64,000 nt of DNA. Origin: Erwinia endophytica. GTDB taxonomy: Bacteria; Pseudomonadota; Gammaproteobacteria; Enterobacterales; Enterobacteriaceae. The position numbers and the translations under genes were made by a program. Where the stretch lies: assembly GCF_009295515.1 (NCBI RefSeq), contig NZ_RQVV01000011.1, forward strand, positions 1-64,000. Direction: 5' to 3'. The notes under the pieces were generated by a model. It made no database searches and was not told the origin of the DNA. It worked only from the letters and a program-made list of their open reading frames with translations. Positions 39,487 to 50,708 of this stretch are shown here, piece after piece. Positions within the stretch are counted from its first letter, which is position 1. Each line of letters begins with the position of its first letter.

Positions 39487-40361
39487 TGTCCATTTTGATC
39501 GATAAAAACACGAAGGTAATCTGCCAGGGGTTCACCGGCGGCCAGGGAACATTTCACTCTGAGCAGGCGCTGGCTTACGGCACGCAACTGGTTGGTGGCG
39601 TGACGCCAGGTAAAGGTGGCACCGAGCATCTGGGGCTGCCCGTGTTCAATACCGTGCGTGAAGCCGTGGAATCTACCGGCGCAACGGCTTCTGTTATCTA
39701 CGTCCCGGCTCCGTTCTGCAAGGACGGTATCCTGGAGGCTATCGATGCGGGCATCAAACTGATAATTACTATCACTGAGGGTATCCCGACGCTGGATATG
39801 CTCACCGTGAAGGTGAAGCTGGATGAAGCCGGCGTCAGGATGATTGGCCCGAACTGTCCTGGCGTCATTACCCCAGGCGAATGCAAAATCGGCATCATGC
39901 CGGGCCACATTCACCGACCTGGTCGTGTGGGGATCGTGTCCCGTTCTGGTACCCTGACCTATGAAGCCGTTAAGCAGACGACTGACATTGGTTATGGTCA
40001 GTCTACCTGTGTTGGTATTGGTGGCGACCCCATCCCCGGCTCTAATTTTATCGATATCCTGAAACTATTTCAGCAAGACCCACAGACTGAAGCGATTGTG
40101 ATGATTGGTGAAATTGGCGGGAGTGCGGAAGAAGAAGCGGCTGCTTTTATTAAAGAGCATGTCACCAAGCCAGTGGTAGGTTATATCGCGGGGGTGACCG
40201 CGCCGAAAGGGAAGCGAATGGGCCATGCCGGGGCGATTATTTCGGGTGGCAAAGGGACAGCAGATGAGAAGTTTGCTGCGCTGGAAGCCGCTGGGGTAAA
40301 AACGGTTCGTAGTCTTGCTGAGATTGGCGATGCCGTAAAAGCAGTACTGCCGCCGAAATAA
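39486..40361 (+). CDS. sucD: Succinyl-CoA synthetase alpha subunit
   Basis: SucD binds CoA and carries the phosphohistidine. The 291-residue protein shows the N-terminal CoA fold [15 protein letters not shown] and [15 protein letters not shown], the [20 protein letters not shown] loop, and the C-terminal phospho-His in [13 protein letters not shown]. It ends the sdhCDAB-sucABCD supercluster. Confidence 0.97.
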   Translation: MSILIDKNTKVICQGFTGGQGTFHSEQALAYGTQLVGGVTPGKGGTEHLGLPVFNTVREAVESTGATASVIYVPAPFCKDGILEAIDAGIKLIITITEGIPTLDMLTVKVKLDEAGVRMIGPNCPGVITPGECKIGIMPGHIHRPGRVGIVSRSGTLTYEAVKQTTDIGYGQSTCVGIGGDPIPGSNFIDILKLFQQDPQTEAIVMIGEIGGSAEEEAAAFIKEHVTKPVVGYIAGVTAPKGKRMGHAGAIISGGKGTADEKFAALEAAGVKTVRSLAEIGDAVKAVLPPK

Positions 40362-40472
40362 TGTGACTCGGAATTATCCTGGTTCATCTGCGCAGTTAAT
40401 GCCGATGATTTAAAGAATAACTGGGTTACAGTTTAGCGTAACAAGGGTTCATGTTCAGCATGAATCCTTGTT
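40362..40472 (+). ncRNA. sdhX: candidate SdhX-type sRNA in the sucD 3' UTR
   Basis: In E. coli the sucD 3' UTR is processed into the sRNA SdhX (RybD), which represses ackA. Here the same position ends in a long hairpin: AACAAGG-G-TTCATG and CATGAA-T-CCTTGTT pair over 14 bp around TTCAG (40440-40472). A terminal T-run is missing, so termination is not assured. I claim position and structure, not sequence identity to SdhX. Confidence 0.4.
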
Positions 40473-41236
40473 GAATGACTCCAGCCAATGCCCCTCAGTC
40501 GACAAGTCTTCATACTGCCGCTAACCGCGAGCATAGCCACAACAGGTTGGTCATCCGTTCCCTCGCCACGGGTAAGGCTTCGCTTCTGGTAGCCGCTAAC
40601 CGCCGATATTGTTATCTCCAAAGGGTAAAATTTTTCTTTAACTTGCTATCCAGTAAGCAAACCTGAAAAAACTGACTAGAATTATTGATACGTTACCCAG
40701 GTACCCCCACGGGGAAGGGAATGCCGTCACTCTGACGGATTAACGTGAAGTTATCAGGTTAAAATTCCCTGGTAATTATTATTTAATTCACTCATTTCTT
40801 TAATTAATAAATACAATAAATTAACAACCAGGGATCCCTGGCATATTTACCCACCATGAGACCTTAATCTCGATCAAGAAAGTGCGATCTAAATCAATTG
40901 GTATTACTGGATCAAAAAACTGTTTTTCGATTAAATTGTCTTGCGTCAAAAAACTCGATCTCAGTGAAAAATAATAAATTGATATGGATGATTAAAGTAA
41001 TTCCTCTGTCACAATTCATGACTAATCAAGGATGTATAACTGCGTAGGATTTCGCTGGGATCGTGAGTCCAATTTATTACTTTATTTGTTAAATTTTGGC
41101 GATTGAAACGATATTTATTATCGTTTCATTAACGCTATGACAGGATTTTTCTTTCAGAATTTACTGGCATGACCGGTGTTTTGCCTAGGGGCGGAGCACT
41201 GTGTTAACACCCTCGAGTGAGGAGCAAGGAGTCAAG
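40473..41236. other. long leader and control region upstream of cydA
   Basis: About 760 bp without a gene. A 12-bp direct repeat (GCCGCTAACCGC) occurs at 40517-40528 and 40592-40603. A small CCGTCA-CTC-TGACGG hairpin lies near 40726, and a perfect 14-bp palindrome CCAGGGATCCCTGG is at 40828-40841. The last 400 bases are very AT-rich. In E. coli this interval carries several cydA promoters under ArcA and FNR; a partial FNR-like TTGAT-N4-AT occurs near 40980. Individual promoters cannot be assigned. Confidence 0.5.
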
Positions 41237-42805
41237 ATGTTTGATATTGTCGAACTGTCGCGCTTACAGTTTGCTCTGACGGCTATGTACCATTTTCTGT
41301 TTGTCCCGTTAACGCTGGGTATGGCGTTCTTACTGGCCATCATGGAAACGGTGTATGTGCTGTCCGGCAAACAAATCTATAAAGATATGACTAAATTCTG
41401 GGGCAAGTTATTCGGTATTAACTTTGCGCTGGGGGTGGCAACTGGCTTGACCATGGAATTCCAGTTCGGCACCAACTGGTCATATTATTCGCACTACGTT
41501 GGTGATATTTTCGGGGCGCCGTTGGCGATTGAAGGACTGATGGCCTTCTTCCTGGAGTCCACCTTTGTGGGATTGTTCTTTTTTGGCTGGGATCGCCTGG
41601 GGAAAGTACAGCACATGGCGGTTACCTGGCTGGTTGCGCTTGGCTCTAACCTCTCTGCTTTGTGGATCCTCGTGGCCAATGGCTGGATGCAGAATCCGGT
41701 CGCGTCCGAATTTAATTTTGAAACCATGCGTATGGAAATGGTCAGCTTCTCCGAGCTGATTTTCAACCCAGTAGCGCAGGTTAAATTCGTCCATACCGTG
41801 GCTGCCGGTTATACCACTGGCGCGATGTTTATTCTGGGGATCAGTGCTTATTATCTGCTGCGCAGGCGCGATGTGGCTTTTGCCAAACGTTCTTTTGCTA
41901 TTGCAGCCAGTTTCGGCATGGCGGCAGTGTTGTCCGTCATCGTGCTGGGTGATGAGTCGGGTTACGAAATTGGTGACGTACAGAAAACCAAGCTGGCGGC
42001 GATTGAAGCTGAATGGGAAACGCAGCCGGCCCCGGCGGCCTTTACCCTGTTCGGTATTCCGGATCAGGACGCGCAGAAAAACCATTATGCTGTGCAGATC
42101 CCATGGGCGCTGGGTTTGATTGCCACCCGCTCGGTTGATAAACAGGTCACCGGCCTGAAAGAGCTGCTGGAACAACATGAAGTGCGGATTCGTAACGGCA
42201 TGAAAGCCTATCATCTGCTGGAGCAATTGCGCTCCGGCAATGACGATCCGTTAGTGCGTTCCGCCTTCAATGACGCGAAGAAAGATCTGGGGTATGGCTT
42301 GCTGTTGAAACGCTATACGCCGAACGTGACTGATGCCAGCGAGGCACAGATCCAGCAGGCGACGAAAGATTCCATTCCACGTGTCGCGCCATTGTATTTC
42401 TCCTTCCGTATTATGGTTGCTGCCGGCGTGTTGATATTGCTGATTATCGGCTGTTCTTTCTGGACGGTTATCCGCAACCGCATTGGCAAAAATCGTTTCC
42501 TGTTGAAATGTGCGCTGTACGGCATCCCGTTACCCTGGATTGCTGTAGAGGCCGGTTGGTTTGTTGCCGAGTATGGTCGCCAGCCATGGGCGATTGGTGA
42601 AGTGCTGCCAACAGCAGTGGCGAACTCCTCGCTGACCACCGGGGATCTGTTGTTCTCTATGGGGCTGATATGTGGGCTGTACACGCTGTTCCTGATCGCT
42701 GAAATGTACCTGATGTTTAAGTTTGCGCGTCTGGGGCCAAGTAGCCTGAAAACAGGTCGCTATCACTATGAACAATCTGACATTGCCGCCCAACCGGTAC
42801 GCTAA
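41237..42805 (+). CDS. cydA: Cytochrome bd-I ubiquinol oxidase subunit I
   Basis: CydA is the quinol-oxidising, heme-bearing subunit of the high-affinity bd oxidase used at low oxygen. Starting at [23 protein letters not shown] gives 522 residues, the E. coli length; an upstream start at 41201 is not conserved. His19 in [12 protein letters not shown] is the heme ligand. The long Q-loop between helices 6 and 7 (about 250-320) is complete, as expected of the enterobacterial type, and [22 protein letters not shown] is the quinol-site motif. Operon cydABX-ybgE. Confidence 0.97.
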   Translation: MFDIVELSRLQFALTAMYHFLFVPLTLGMAFLLAIMETVYVLSGKQIYKDMTKFWGKLFGINFALGVATGLTMEFQFGTNWSYYSHYVGDIFGAPLAIEGLMAFFLESTFVGLFFFGWDRLGKVQHMAVTWLVALGSNLSALWILVANGWMQNPVASEFNFETMRMEMVSFSELIFNPVAQVKFVHTVAAGYTTGAMFILGISAYYLLRRRDVAFAKRSFAIAASFGMAAVLSVIVLGDESGYEIGDVQKTKLAAIEAEWETQPAPAAFTLFGIPDQDAQKNHYAVQIPWALGLIATRSVDKQVTGLKELLEQHEVRIRNGMKAYHLLEQLRSGNDDPLVRSAFNDAKKDLGYGLLLKRYTPNVTDASEAQIQQATKDSIPRVAPLYFSFRIMVAAGVLILLIIGCSFWTVIRNRIGKNRFLLKCALYGIPLPWIAVEAGWFVAEYGRQPWAIGEVLPTAVANSSLTTGDLLFSMGLICGLYTLFLIAEMYLMFKFARLGPSSLKTGRYHYEQSDIAAQPVR

Positions 42806-42820
42806 AACAGGAGCTGTGAA

Positions 42821-43960
42821 ATGATAACTTATGAACTGTTGCGTTTCGTCTGGTGGGTGCTGATTGGTGTCCTGCTGATTGGTTTCGCTGTCGCTGATGG
42901 TTTTGATATGGGCGTAGGCATGCTGAGCCGCATTCTCGGACGGACTGATACCGAACGCCGTATTATGATTAACAGCATAGCCCCTCACTGGGACGGCAAC
43001 CAGGTCTGGCTGATTACCGCCGGTGGGGCATTGTTTGCTGCCTGGCCAATGGTCTATGCCGCCGCGTTTTCTGGATTTTATGTGGCAATGATCCTGGTGC
43101 TGGCTTCTTTATTCTTCCGTCCGGTGGGTTTTGATTACCGTTCGAAGATTGCCGATATGCGCTGGCGTGGCATGTGGGACTGGGGGATCTTTATCGGTAG
43201 CTTCGTGCCGCCGCTGGTGATTGGCGTAGCGTTCGGTAATTTGCTGCAAGGTGTGCCGTTCCATACCGACCAGTATCTGCGTCTGTTTTACACCGGTAAT
43301 TTCTTCCAACTCCTGAACCCGTTTGCACTGTTGGCAGGGATTGTCAGTCTGACCATGATCCTGGCGCAGGGGGCGACTTACCTGCAAATGCGTACCGTGG
43401 GAGAACTGCATGTCCGTTCTCGTACCGCTGCACAGATTGCTGCCCTGGTGATGTTGGTGTGCTTCGTGCTGGCGGGAGGGTGGGTGCTGTATGGCCTCGA
43501 TGGTTATGCGCTGACCTCCACATTGGATCATAACGCGGCTTCTAATCCGCTGACCAAACAAGTGGTGCGAGAAGCCGGTGCCTGGTTGGTGAATTTCAAT
43601 AATACGCCAGTGTTATGGGCGATCCCTGCGCTGGGATGTGTGTTCCCGCTGCTGACCATTTTATGTTCGCGTCTGGAGAAAGGAGCATGGGCGTTTGTGT
43701 TTTCTTCCCTGACTCTGGCCTGCGTTATCTTGACCGCAGGGGGGGCGATGTTCCCGTTCATTATGCCTTCCAGCACTGAGCCGAACGTTAGTCTGACCAT
43801 GTGGGACGCTACTTCCAGCTTCCTGACGCTGAAAATTATGACCGTGGCGGCCATCATCTTCGTGCCAATTATCCTGGCGTATACAACCTGGTGTTATTAC
43901 AAAATGTTCGGTCGTTTGACCAAAGAACAGATTGAAACCAACACCCATTCTCTTTATTGA
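42821..43960 (+). CDS. cydB: Cytochrome bd-I ubiquinol oxidase subunit II
   Basis: CydB is the structural partner of CydA. It has 379 residues as in E. coli and multiple membrane helices. The N-terminal helix WWVLIGVLLIGFAVADGFDMGVG contains the conserved acidic residues of the proton channel, and APHWDGNQVWLITAGGALFAAWP is a family signature. Follows cydA by 15 bases and precedes cydX by 15. Confidence 0.97.
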   Translation: MITYELLRFVWWVLIGVLLIGFAVADGFDMGVGMLSRILGRTDTERRIMINSIAPHWDGNQVWLITAGGALFAAWPMVYAAAFSGFYVAMILVLASLFFRPVGFDYRSKIADMRWRGMWDWGIFIGSFVPPLVIGVAFGNLLQGVPFHTDQYLRLFYTGNFFQLLNPFALLAGIVSLTMILAQGATYLQMRTVGELHVRSRTAAQIAALVMLVCFVLAGGWVLYGLDGYALTSTLDHNAASNPLTKQVVREAGAWLVNFNNTPVLWAIPALGCVFPLLTILCSRLEKGAWAFVFSSLTLACVILTAGGAMFPFIMPSSTEPNVSLTMWDATSSFLTLKIMTVAAIIFVPIILAYTTWCYYKMFGRLTKEQIETNTHSLY

Positions 43961-43975
43961 TTGAGGAGCTGAATT

Positions 43976-44086
43976 ATGTGGTATTTTGCCTGGATCCTCG
44001 GCACGCTGTTGGCGTGTGCCTTCGGCATCATCACTGCGCTGGCTATTGAACATATCGAAGACAGCGAAGGTAAAGAAAAAGCGTAA
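43976..44086 (+). CDS. cydX: Cytochrome bd-I accessory subunit CydX
   Basis: A 36-residue single-span protein, MWYFAWILGTLLACAFGI and so on, ending in the charged tail EHIEDSEGKEKA. It matches E. coli CydX (37 residues), needed for stability and activity of cytochrome bd-I. A good GAGGAG precedes the start. Its TAA shares a base with the ATG of ybgE. Confidence 0.95.
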   Translation: MWYFAWILGTLLACAFGIITALAIEHIEDSEGKEKA

Positions 44087-44382
44087 TGGGGCCAGTCATT
44101 ATTGCTCGTCTCTATAAGCTGATGGATAAGAACCCGCTCAGGGTTCTTTCCCTGATCATGGCTTTGCTGCTGGCAGGCTGTATGTTCTGGGACCCGACGC
44201 GTTTTGCCGCGAACAGTAGTTCACTGGAAGTCTGGCATGGATTGCTGATGATGTGGGCTGTTTGTACTGGGGTTATCCATGGCGTGGGGTTCCGTCAGCA
44301 CCGTCTGTGCTGGCAGGCATTTTTCTCCCCATTGCTGGCCTGGTGCGTGTTGGTGTCTGGTCTGCTTTTCTTCTTCTTTTAA
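44086..44382 (+). CDS. ybgE: Cyd operon protein YbgE
   Basis: A 98-residue protein with three hydrophobic spans (about 20-35, 50-68, 78-97), corresponding to E. coli YbgE. The motifs LLLAGCMFWDPTRFAA and WHGLLMMWAVCTGVIHGVGFR are conserved. It is coexpressed with cydABX; its role is unsettled. The 350 bases that follow (44383-44729) hold no gene that I can see and should contain the ybgC promoter. Confidence 0.93.
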   Translation: MGPVIIARLYKLMDKNPLRVLSLIMALLLAGCMFWDPTRFAANSSSLEVWHGLLMMWAVCTGVIHGVGFRQHRLCWQAFFSPLLAWCVLVSGLLFFFF

Positions 44383-44729
44383 TAACGGTTGATTGTCCGG
44401 GCAGGTCGTTCATTGACTGTCCGGCCTTTTCCGACATTATCCCCTGCATATTGCTACGTTGCGGCTACGTGTGTTGTTCGCGCCGCCTGCTGCTTCCCTG
44501 AGTCAATCCCGTGGACAGGCTGGTTGATTGCGTTGTCGCAGTTTGCATTATTTTTTGAGGTATACCTTTTTCTGGCCTTATTTTTGTCAAGTCTTGTCTA
44601 AGAATCCTCCCGAAATTCGCTAAGTTGTTTCTAAACGATAATTATTTTCTCTACCTTCTGGCAATCCATTCCAAAGGTGTATGCTCTTGCGTATAGTAAC
44701 AACGTTTAAAAGCATTACCGGGATGTAGA

Positions 44730-45817
<1,088 letters not shown>

Positions 45818-45831
45818 GCACAGGGGGTAGC

Positions 45832-46263
45832 ATGGCCAGAACACGACGTGGTCGCCATCGCCGCGATCTGAAGTCAGAGATCAATATTGTTCCGCTGCTG
45901 GATGTGTTGTTAGTGCTGTTGCTGATTTTTATGGCGACAGCGCCGATCATCACCCAAAGCGTAGAAGTCGATTTGCCGGACGCGACGGATTCGAAAACCG
46001 TTGCCAGTGACGACAATCCGCCGGTGATTGTTGAAGTTGCGGGGGTGGGGCAGTACAGCCTGGTGGTCGATCACGATCGGATGGAGCAGTTGCCGCCTGA
46101 GCAGGTCGTTGCTGAAGCGCAGCGCCGTATTGAGGCTAACCCGAAAACGGTGTTCCTGATCGGTGGTGCGAAGGACGTGCCTTACAATGAGATCATTAAA
46201 GCGCTGAACTTGCTGCATCAGGCCGGTGTGAAATCTGTCGGCTTAATGACGCAGCCGATTTAA
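45832..46263 (+). CDS. tolR: Tol-Pal proton motor subunit TolR
   Basis: TolR (ExbD family) has one N-terminal membrane helix with the essential proton-binding Asp in IVPLLDVLLVLLLIFMATAP (near residue 23), followed by a periplasmic domain ending AGVKSVGLMTQPI. The 143 residues match E. coli (142). Located 14 bases after tolQ. Confidence 0.97.
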   Translation: MARTRRGRHRRDLKSEINIVPLLDVLLVLLLIFMATAPIITQSVEVDLPDATDSKTVASDDNPPVIVEVAGVGQYSLVVDHDRMEQLPPEQVVAEAQRRIEANPKTVFLIGGAKDVPYNEIIKALNLLHQAGVKSVGLMTQPI

Positions 46264-46292
46264 ATCATTCGAACCGTTTTTGGGAATCGAGA

Positions 46293-47393
46293 GTGTCGAA
46301 GGTAGCCGAGCAAAACGACAAGTTAAAGCGTGCCATCATCATTTCAGTGATATTGCATATCATTTTGATTGCATTACTGATTTGGAGCTCGTTTGACGAA
46401 CATATCGACGCCAGTAGCGGCGGTGGCGGTGGCGATATTGCTGCCGTAATGGTTGATCCCGGTGCGGTGGTCGAGCAGTACAATCGACAGCAGAGTCAAC
46501 AGAGTGCCAGTCAGCGTGCCGCTCAGCAGCGACAGAAGCAGGCGCAACAGCAGGCTGAAGAACAGCAACAGAAACAGGCTGAAGAACAGCGTTTGCAGGC
46601 GCAGCAGGCGGCGGAACAGGCCGCTCAGCAAAAGCAGGTGCAGGAACAGCAAAAGCAGGCTGAAGCCGCTGCGGCTAAAGCGAAAGCCGATGCTAAAGCT
46701 CAGGTGGATGCTCAGGCGAAAGCCGCTGCGGAGGCGAAGAAACAAGCTGAAGCTGCCGCGAAAAAAGCGGCAGCAGACGCGAAGAAACAAGCGGAGGCTG
46801 AGGCGAAACAGGCCGCAGCCGAAGCAGCGAAAGTGAAAGCCGCTCAGGAGGCGAAAGCCGAAGCTGTCGCGAAAGCCAAAGCGGACGCCGAAGCCAAAGC
46901 TAAAGCAGATGCCGAAGCGAAAGCTAAAGCCAAAGCAGAGGCGGCAGCGAAGGCGAAGGCAGCCGCTGCGGCCAAAGCGAAAGCCGCCGCAGAGGCGGAG
47001 AAAGAAAGCCAGGATGTTAACGATCTGCTGGGCGGTCTTGCTTCCGGCAAGAACGCGCCGAAACAGGGGAAAGTGGGGGGCGCCGCGGCAGGACAAGGCA
47101 ATCAGAAGAAATCGGGCGCGTCAGGCGCCGCGATTGACAGCTATCTGGGACAGGTCCAGGGCGCTATCCAGAGTAAATTTTATGATGCGGATACCTTCAA
47201 AGGCCGTACCTGTGATGTGCGGATCAAACTGGCTCCAGAGGGTTTGTTGATTTCCGCTACGGCCGCGGGTGGGGATGCCGCTCTGTGTCAGGCCGCGATT
47301 AACGCCGCTCATATGGCGAGGATCCCTAAGCCGCCGAGCGCTGAAGTTTATCAGGCAGTAAAAGAGGCAACATTAGAATTCAAGCCACAATAA
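46293..47393 (+). CDS. tolA: TolA, periplasm-spanning Tol-Pal protein
   Basis: TolA links the TolQR motor to Pal and TolB at the outer membrane. A single N-terminal anchor (RAIIISVILHIILIALLIW, with the SHLS-like His) is followed by a long Ala/Lys/Glu/Gln-rich helical rod (about 65-245) and a globular C-terminal domain (about 260-366) with CDVRIKLAPEGLL and two cysteines. The rod is shorter than in E. coli (366 versus 421 residues), a normal source of variation. GTG start. Confidence 0.95.
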   Translation: MSKVAEQNDKLKRAIIISVILHIILIALLIWSSFDEHIDASSGGGGGDIAAVMVDPGAVVEQYNRQQSQQSASQRAAQQRQKQAQQQAEEQQQKQAEEQRLQAQQAAEQAAQQKQVQEQQKQAEAAAAKAKADAKAQVDAQAKAAAEAKKQAEAAAKKAAADAKKQAEAEAKQAAAEAAKVKAAQEAKAEAVAKAKADAEAKAKADAEAKAKAKAEAAAKAKAAAAAKAKAAAEAEKESQDVNDLLGGLASGKNAPKQGKVGGAAAGQGNQKKSGASGAAIDSYLGQVQGAIQSKFYDADTFKGRTCDVRIKLAPEGLLISATAAGGDAALCQAAINAAHMARIPKPPSAEVYQAVKEATLEFKPQ

Positions 47394-47511
47394 TTCGGTA
47401 ACAACCCGCGTGTTGAATTAAGGTCAACATGCCGTACTCTATAGAGGCATTATTGGTTCGTTGAAACACTGCTAATTATCGTGGACGTTGCGTTCAGATA
47501 AGGGAGAAAAG

Positions 47512-48804
47512 ATGAAGCAGGCATTTCGTGTAGCACTGAGTTTCCTACTGCTGTTTGTGGCGGTAGCGCATGCAGAAGTCCGTATCGAAATCACCCAGGG
47601 GGTGAACACTGCGCGGCCGATTGGCGTGGTGCCTTTTAAATGGAATGGTCCGGGTGCGGCGCCGGAAGATATCGGCGGTATTATCGCTGCTGATTTACGT
47701 AACAGTGGTAAATTTAACCCGCTGGACAGGGCGCGTTTACCGCAGCAGCCGACCACGGCGGCAGAAGTTCAGTCAACTGCATGGACTGCATTGGGTATTG
47801 ATGCCGTGGTGGTCGGTCAGGTACAGCCTGGTGCCGATGGCAGCTATCTGGTCTCTTATCAGTTAGTTGATACCTCTGGTAATCCGGGAGCAATCCTGGC
47901 GCAGAACCAGTATAAGGTGACTAAACAGTGGTTGCGCTATGCTGCGCATACTGCCAGTGATGAGACCTTTGAGAAGCTGACCGGGATTAAAGGCGCGTTC
48001 CGTACCCGTATTGCTTACGTTGTACAGACCAATGGCGGCCAGTTCCCGTATGAGTTGCGGGTGTCTGATTACGATGGCTACAACCAGTTTACCGTGCACC
48101 GTTCACCAGAACCGCTGATGTCTCCAGCCTGGTCGAAAGATGGCAGTAAACTGGCTTACGTCACTTTTGAAAGCGGTAAATCCGCCCTGGTGGTACAGAC
48201 GCTGGCTACTGGTGCGATTAAGCAGGTGGCTGCTTTCCCACGCCACAATGGCGCGCCAGCGTTCTCGCCTGACGGGACGAAACTGGCTTTCGCCTTGTCG
48301 AAAACCGGCAGCCTGAACCTGTACGTGATGGACCTGGCTTCCGGCCAGATAACCCAGCTAACCGATGGTCGCTATAACAGCACCGAACCCACCTGGTTCC
48401 CTGACAGTCAGAGTTTGGCCTATACCTCGGATCAGGCAGGGCGCCCACAAATCTATAAAATCAGTGTTAATGGCGGTACGCCACAGCGTCTGACCTGGGA
48501 AGGTTCTCAGAATCAGGATGCTGATGTTAGTTCTGATGGCAAATCAATGGTGATGATCAGCACCAATGGCGGTGTACAACACGTCGCCAGACAGGATCTG
48601 GAAACGGGAGCCGTGCAACAGTTAACGGACTCGTTCCTGGATGAAACGCCAAGCCTCGCACCAAACGGTACCATGGTAATCTACAGTTCTACCCAGGGTA
48701 TGGGGTCTGTTTTACAACTGGTGTCGACGGATGGGCGTTTCAAAGCGCGTCTTCCGGCAACTGATGGACAGGTCAAATTCCCTGCCTGGTCGCCGTATCT
48801 GTGA
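47512..48804 (+). CDS. tolB: Tol-Pal translocation protein TolB
   Basis: TolB is a periplasmic beta-propeller that binds Pal and is displaced by TolA. Starting at MKQAFRVAL gives 430 residues, as in E. coli, with a signal peptide cut after AVAHA (residue 21). The mature start [10 protein letters not shown] is the TolA-binding arm. The propeller repeats contain motifs such as [35 protein letters not shown] and [16 protein letters not shown]. About 120 bases separate it from tolA. Confidence 0.96.
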   Translation: MKQAFRVALSFLLLFVAVAHAEVRIEITQGVNTARPIGVVPFKWNGPGAAPEDIGGIIAADLRNSGKFNPLDRARLPQQPTTAAEVQSTAWTALGIDAVVVGQVQPGADGSYLVSYQLVDTSGNPGAILAQNQYKVTKQWLRYAAHTASDETFEKLTGIKGAFRTRIAYVVQTNGGQFPYELRVSDYDGYNQFTVHRSPEPLMSPAWSKDGSKLAYVTFESGKSALVVQTLATGAIKQVAAFPRHNGAPAFSPDGTKLAFALSKTGSLNLYVMDLASGQITQLTDGRYNSTEPTWFPDSQSLAYTSDQAGRPQIYKISVNGGTPQRLTWEGSQNQDADVSSDGKSMVMISTNGGVQHVARQDLETGAVQQLTDSFLDETPSLAPNGTMVIYSSTQGMGSVLQLVSTDGRFKARLPATDGQVKFPAWSPYL

Positions 48805-48848
48805 TGCATGTGTAAATATGTATGGCAAACAATAATAGGATTGTAGAG

Positions 48849-49367
48849 ATGCAACTGAACAAAGTGCTGAAAGGCTTAATGCTGGCACTGCCAGTAATCG
48901 CAGTGGCTGCATGTAGCTCACACAAAAACAATGATAACGGCCAGACCAGTGGTATGGGGGGGGATGGCTCTGCAAACGGCGGCATGAATAGCGGTAATAT
49001 GTCTTCTGATGAGCAGGCTCGTCTGCAGATGCAAGAATTGCAGAAAAACAACATCGTTTACTTTGGTCTGGATAAGTACGATATTCAGTCTGATTTTGCT
49101 CAGATGCTGGACGCACATGCGACCTTCCTGCGTAACAACCCATCATACAAAGTGACCATTGAAGGTCATGCGGATGAGCGCGGTACGCCAGAGTACAACA
49201 TCGCCCTGGGCGAACGTCGTGCTAATGCGGTTAAAATGTATCTGCAGGGTAAAGGGGTTGCCGCAGACCAGATGTCTATCGTTTCTTACGGTAAAGAGAA
49301 GCCTGCTGTACTGGGTCACGACGAAGCGGCTTATGCCAAGAACCGTCGTGCCGTACTGGTATATTAA
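48849..49367 (+). CDS. pal: Peptidoglycan-associated lipoprotein Pal
   Basis: Pal anchors the outer membrane to peptidoglycan. The 172-residue protein begins with a lipoprotein signal ending VIAVAAC (lipidated Cys22), a Gly/Ser/Asn-rich linker, and an OmpA-like domain (about 60-172) with [29 protein letters not shown], the diaminopimelate-binding motif. An upstream in-frame ATG at 48822 is less likely because it would disrupt the signal. Confidence 0.97.
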   Translation: MQLNKVLKGLMLALPVIAVAACSSHKNNDNGQTSGMGGDGSANGGMNSGNMSSDEQARLQMQELQKNNIVYFGLDKYDIQSDFAQMLDAHATFLRNNPSYKVTIEGHADERGTPEYNIALGERRANAVKMYLQGKGVAADQMSIVSYGKEKPAVLGHDEAAYAKNRRAVLVY

Positions 49368-49376
49368 GAGAATCAC

Positions 49377-50165
49377 ATGATTAGTAACTTCAGACTTCAC
49401 CTGTTGGGTCTGTCGTTACTGGTTGGCGTAGCGGCCTCCTGGGCCGCTAATGCCCAGGCGTCAATCAGTAACGCGGGATCAGGCTCGGTCGAGGACCGTG
49501 TCACCACTCTTGAGCGTATTTCTAATGCTCAGGGGCAACTTCTTCAGCAACTTCAGCAGCAGCTTTCTGACACGCAGCGCGATATTGATTCTCTCCGTGG
49601 ACAGATTCAGGAAAATCAATATCAGTTGAATCAGGTCACCGAGCGACAGAAAGCTATTTTTCAGCAACTTGATACGCTCAGCAGTGGCAGTAATAACAGC
49701 ACTCAGGTACCAGCTGCAGGCGGAAATAATGCCCCTGCTGGAGCGGCAGATAACTCAGCGGCAGCCAGTAATGATGCTGTGGTGCAGAGTGGTGACGCGA
49801 ACACTGATTACAATGCGGCAGTGGCTCTGGTGCTGGAGAAAAAGCAGAATGAGCAGGCTATTGCGGCTTTCCAGGCTTTTGTTAAGAAATATCCCAATTC
49901 CACGTATCAGCCGAATGCTAATTATTGGCTGGGACAGTTGAATTATAACAAAGGTAAAAAAGACGATGCGGCCTATTATTTTGCCACAGTAGTCAAGAAT
50001 TATCCTAAGTCACCAAAGAGTCCGGATGCGTTGTATAAGGTTGGGGTTATCATGCAGGAGAAGGGTGACAGCGCGAAAGCGAAAGCCGTCTTCCTGCAGG
50101 TGATCAAACAGTACCCCAACACCGATGCGGCAAAACAAGCGAAAAAGCGTGCTGCGGCGTTGTAA
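49377..50165 (+). CDS. cpoB: Cell division coordinator CpoB
   Basis: CpoB (YbgF) is a periplasmic trimer that coordinates Tol action with PBP1B at the septum. It has a signal peptide (cut near NAQA, residue 28), an N-terminal coiled coil (about 38-100, LERISNAQGQLLQQLQQQLS), a Ser/Asn/Ala-rich linker, and TPR repeats (about 140-262: DYNAAVALVLEKKQNEQAIAAF, PNANYWLGQLNYNKG). 262 residues, last gene of the tol-pal cluster, 9 bases after pal. Confidence 0.96.
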   Translation: MISNFRLHLLGLSLLVGVAASWAANAQASISNAGSGSVEDRVTTLERISNAQGQLLQQLQQQLSDTQRDIDSLRGQIQENQYQLNQVTERQKAIFQQLDTLSSGSNNSTQVPAAGGNNAPAGAADNSAAASNDAVVQSGDANTDYNAAVALVLEKKQNEQAIAAFQAFVKKYPNSTYQPNANYWLGQLNYNKGKKDDAAYYFATVVKNYPKSPKSPDALYKVGVIMQEKGDSAKAKAVFLQVIKQYPNTDAAKQAKKRAAAL

Positions 50166-50329
50166 CTGACAGACTTTGAGCAACTATCGGATGATTTCCG
50201 CCCTGTTCGGGTGAAAGTCAGGCAGTTGAACGAGTTATCTGAAAATAGTGGTTGCGCTACCACGTCAAATCAGTAATATATGCCGCCGTTGCCGGGGCAT
50301 ATATTAAAAGGTTCCAGGCGCGGAAAAGT

Positions 50330-50405
50330 GGGTCGTTAGCTCAGTTGGTAGAGCAGTTGACTTTTAATCAATTGGTCGCAGGTTCGAATCCTGCACGACC
50401 CACCA
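50330..50405 (+). tRNA. lysT: tRNA-Lys (TTT)
   Basis: A 76-nt tRNA with GGGTCGT acceptor stem, anticodon TTT in TTGACTTTTAATCAA, T-arm GCAGGTTCGAATCCTGC and encoded CCA. It corresponds to the first Lys gene of the array after cpoB in E. coli (lysT-valT-lysW...); no Val tRNA is present here. Confidence 0.95.
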
Positions 50406-50455
50406 CTTTAAAGATTGTATTGGGCGGTATTAAGTGTAAAGGATTTGAACCTGTA

Positions 50456-50547
50456 GCAGGTTCGAGTTAAGCGAAGCGAAACAACGTTGCCAGCGGCAAC
50501 GGGCCGTAAGGCCGAGGCGTAGCCGAGTCATCCTGCACGACCCACCA
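50456..50547 (+). repeat. pseudo-tRNA-Lys 3' half with a 64-nt insert in its T-loop
   Basis: GCAGGTTCGA (50456-50465) and ATCCTGCACGACCCACCA (50530-50547) are the two halves of a Lys T-arm plus acceptor end, split by 64 bases. The insert is a string of small stems: GTTGCC-AGC-GGCAAC, GGCC-GTAA-GGCC and GCGAAGCG. A 25-bp segment (50531-50555) is identical to the 3' end of the first tRNA and its spacer (50389-50413). It cannot form a functional tRNA. Confidence 0.75.
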
Positions 50548-50587
50548 CTTTAAAGGTAAATCAACATCCGGTAGTACACCGCATCGC

Positions 50588-50663
50588 GGGTCGTTAGCTC
50601 AGTTGGTAGAGCAGTTGACTTTTAATCAATTGGTCGCAGGTTCGAATCCTGCACGACCCACCA
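50588..50663 (+). tRNA. lysW: tRNA-Lys (TTT)
   Basis: Identical in sequence to the tRNA at 50330-50405 as far as I can read, anticodon TTT, encoded CCA. Second and last functional Lys gene here. The lysW label is by position only. Confidence 0.93.
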
Positions 50664-50671
50664 GTGTAGAA

Positions 50672-50697
50672 AGGCGCCCTAAAGGCGCCTTTTTGCT
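50672..50697 (+). terminator. terminator of the tRNA-Lys operon
   Basis: AGGCGCC and GGCGCCT pair around CTAAA and are followed by TTTTT, 9 bases after the second tRNA-Lys. Confidence 0.92.
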
Positions 50698-50708
50698 ATT
50701 GTAATTCG

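Noticed and set aside
46374-47096. Repetitive reverse ORF and repeat array within tolA
   Set aside because: The periodicity comes from the Ala/Lys helical rod of TolA; there are no CRISPR-like spacers and the antisense Phe/Arg-rich frame is an artefact.
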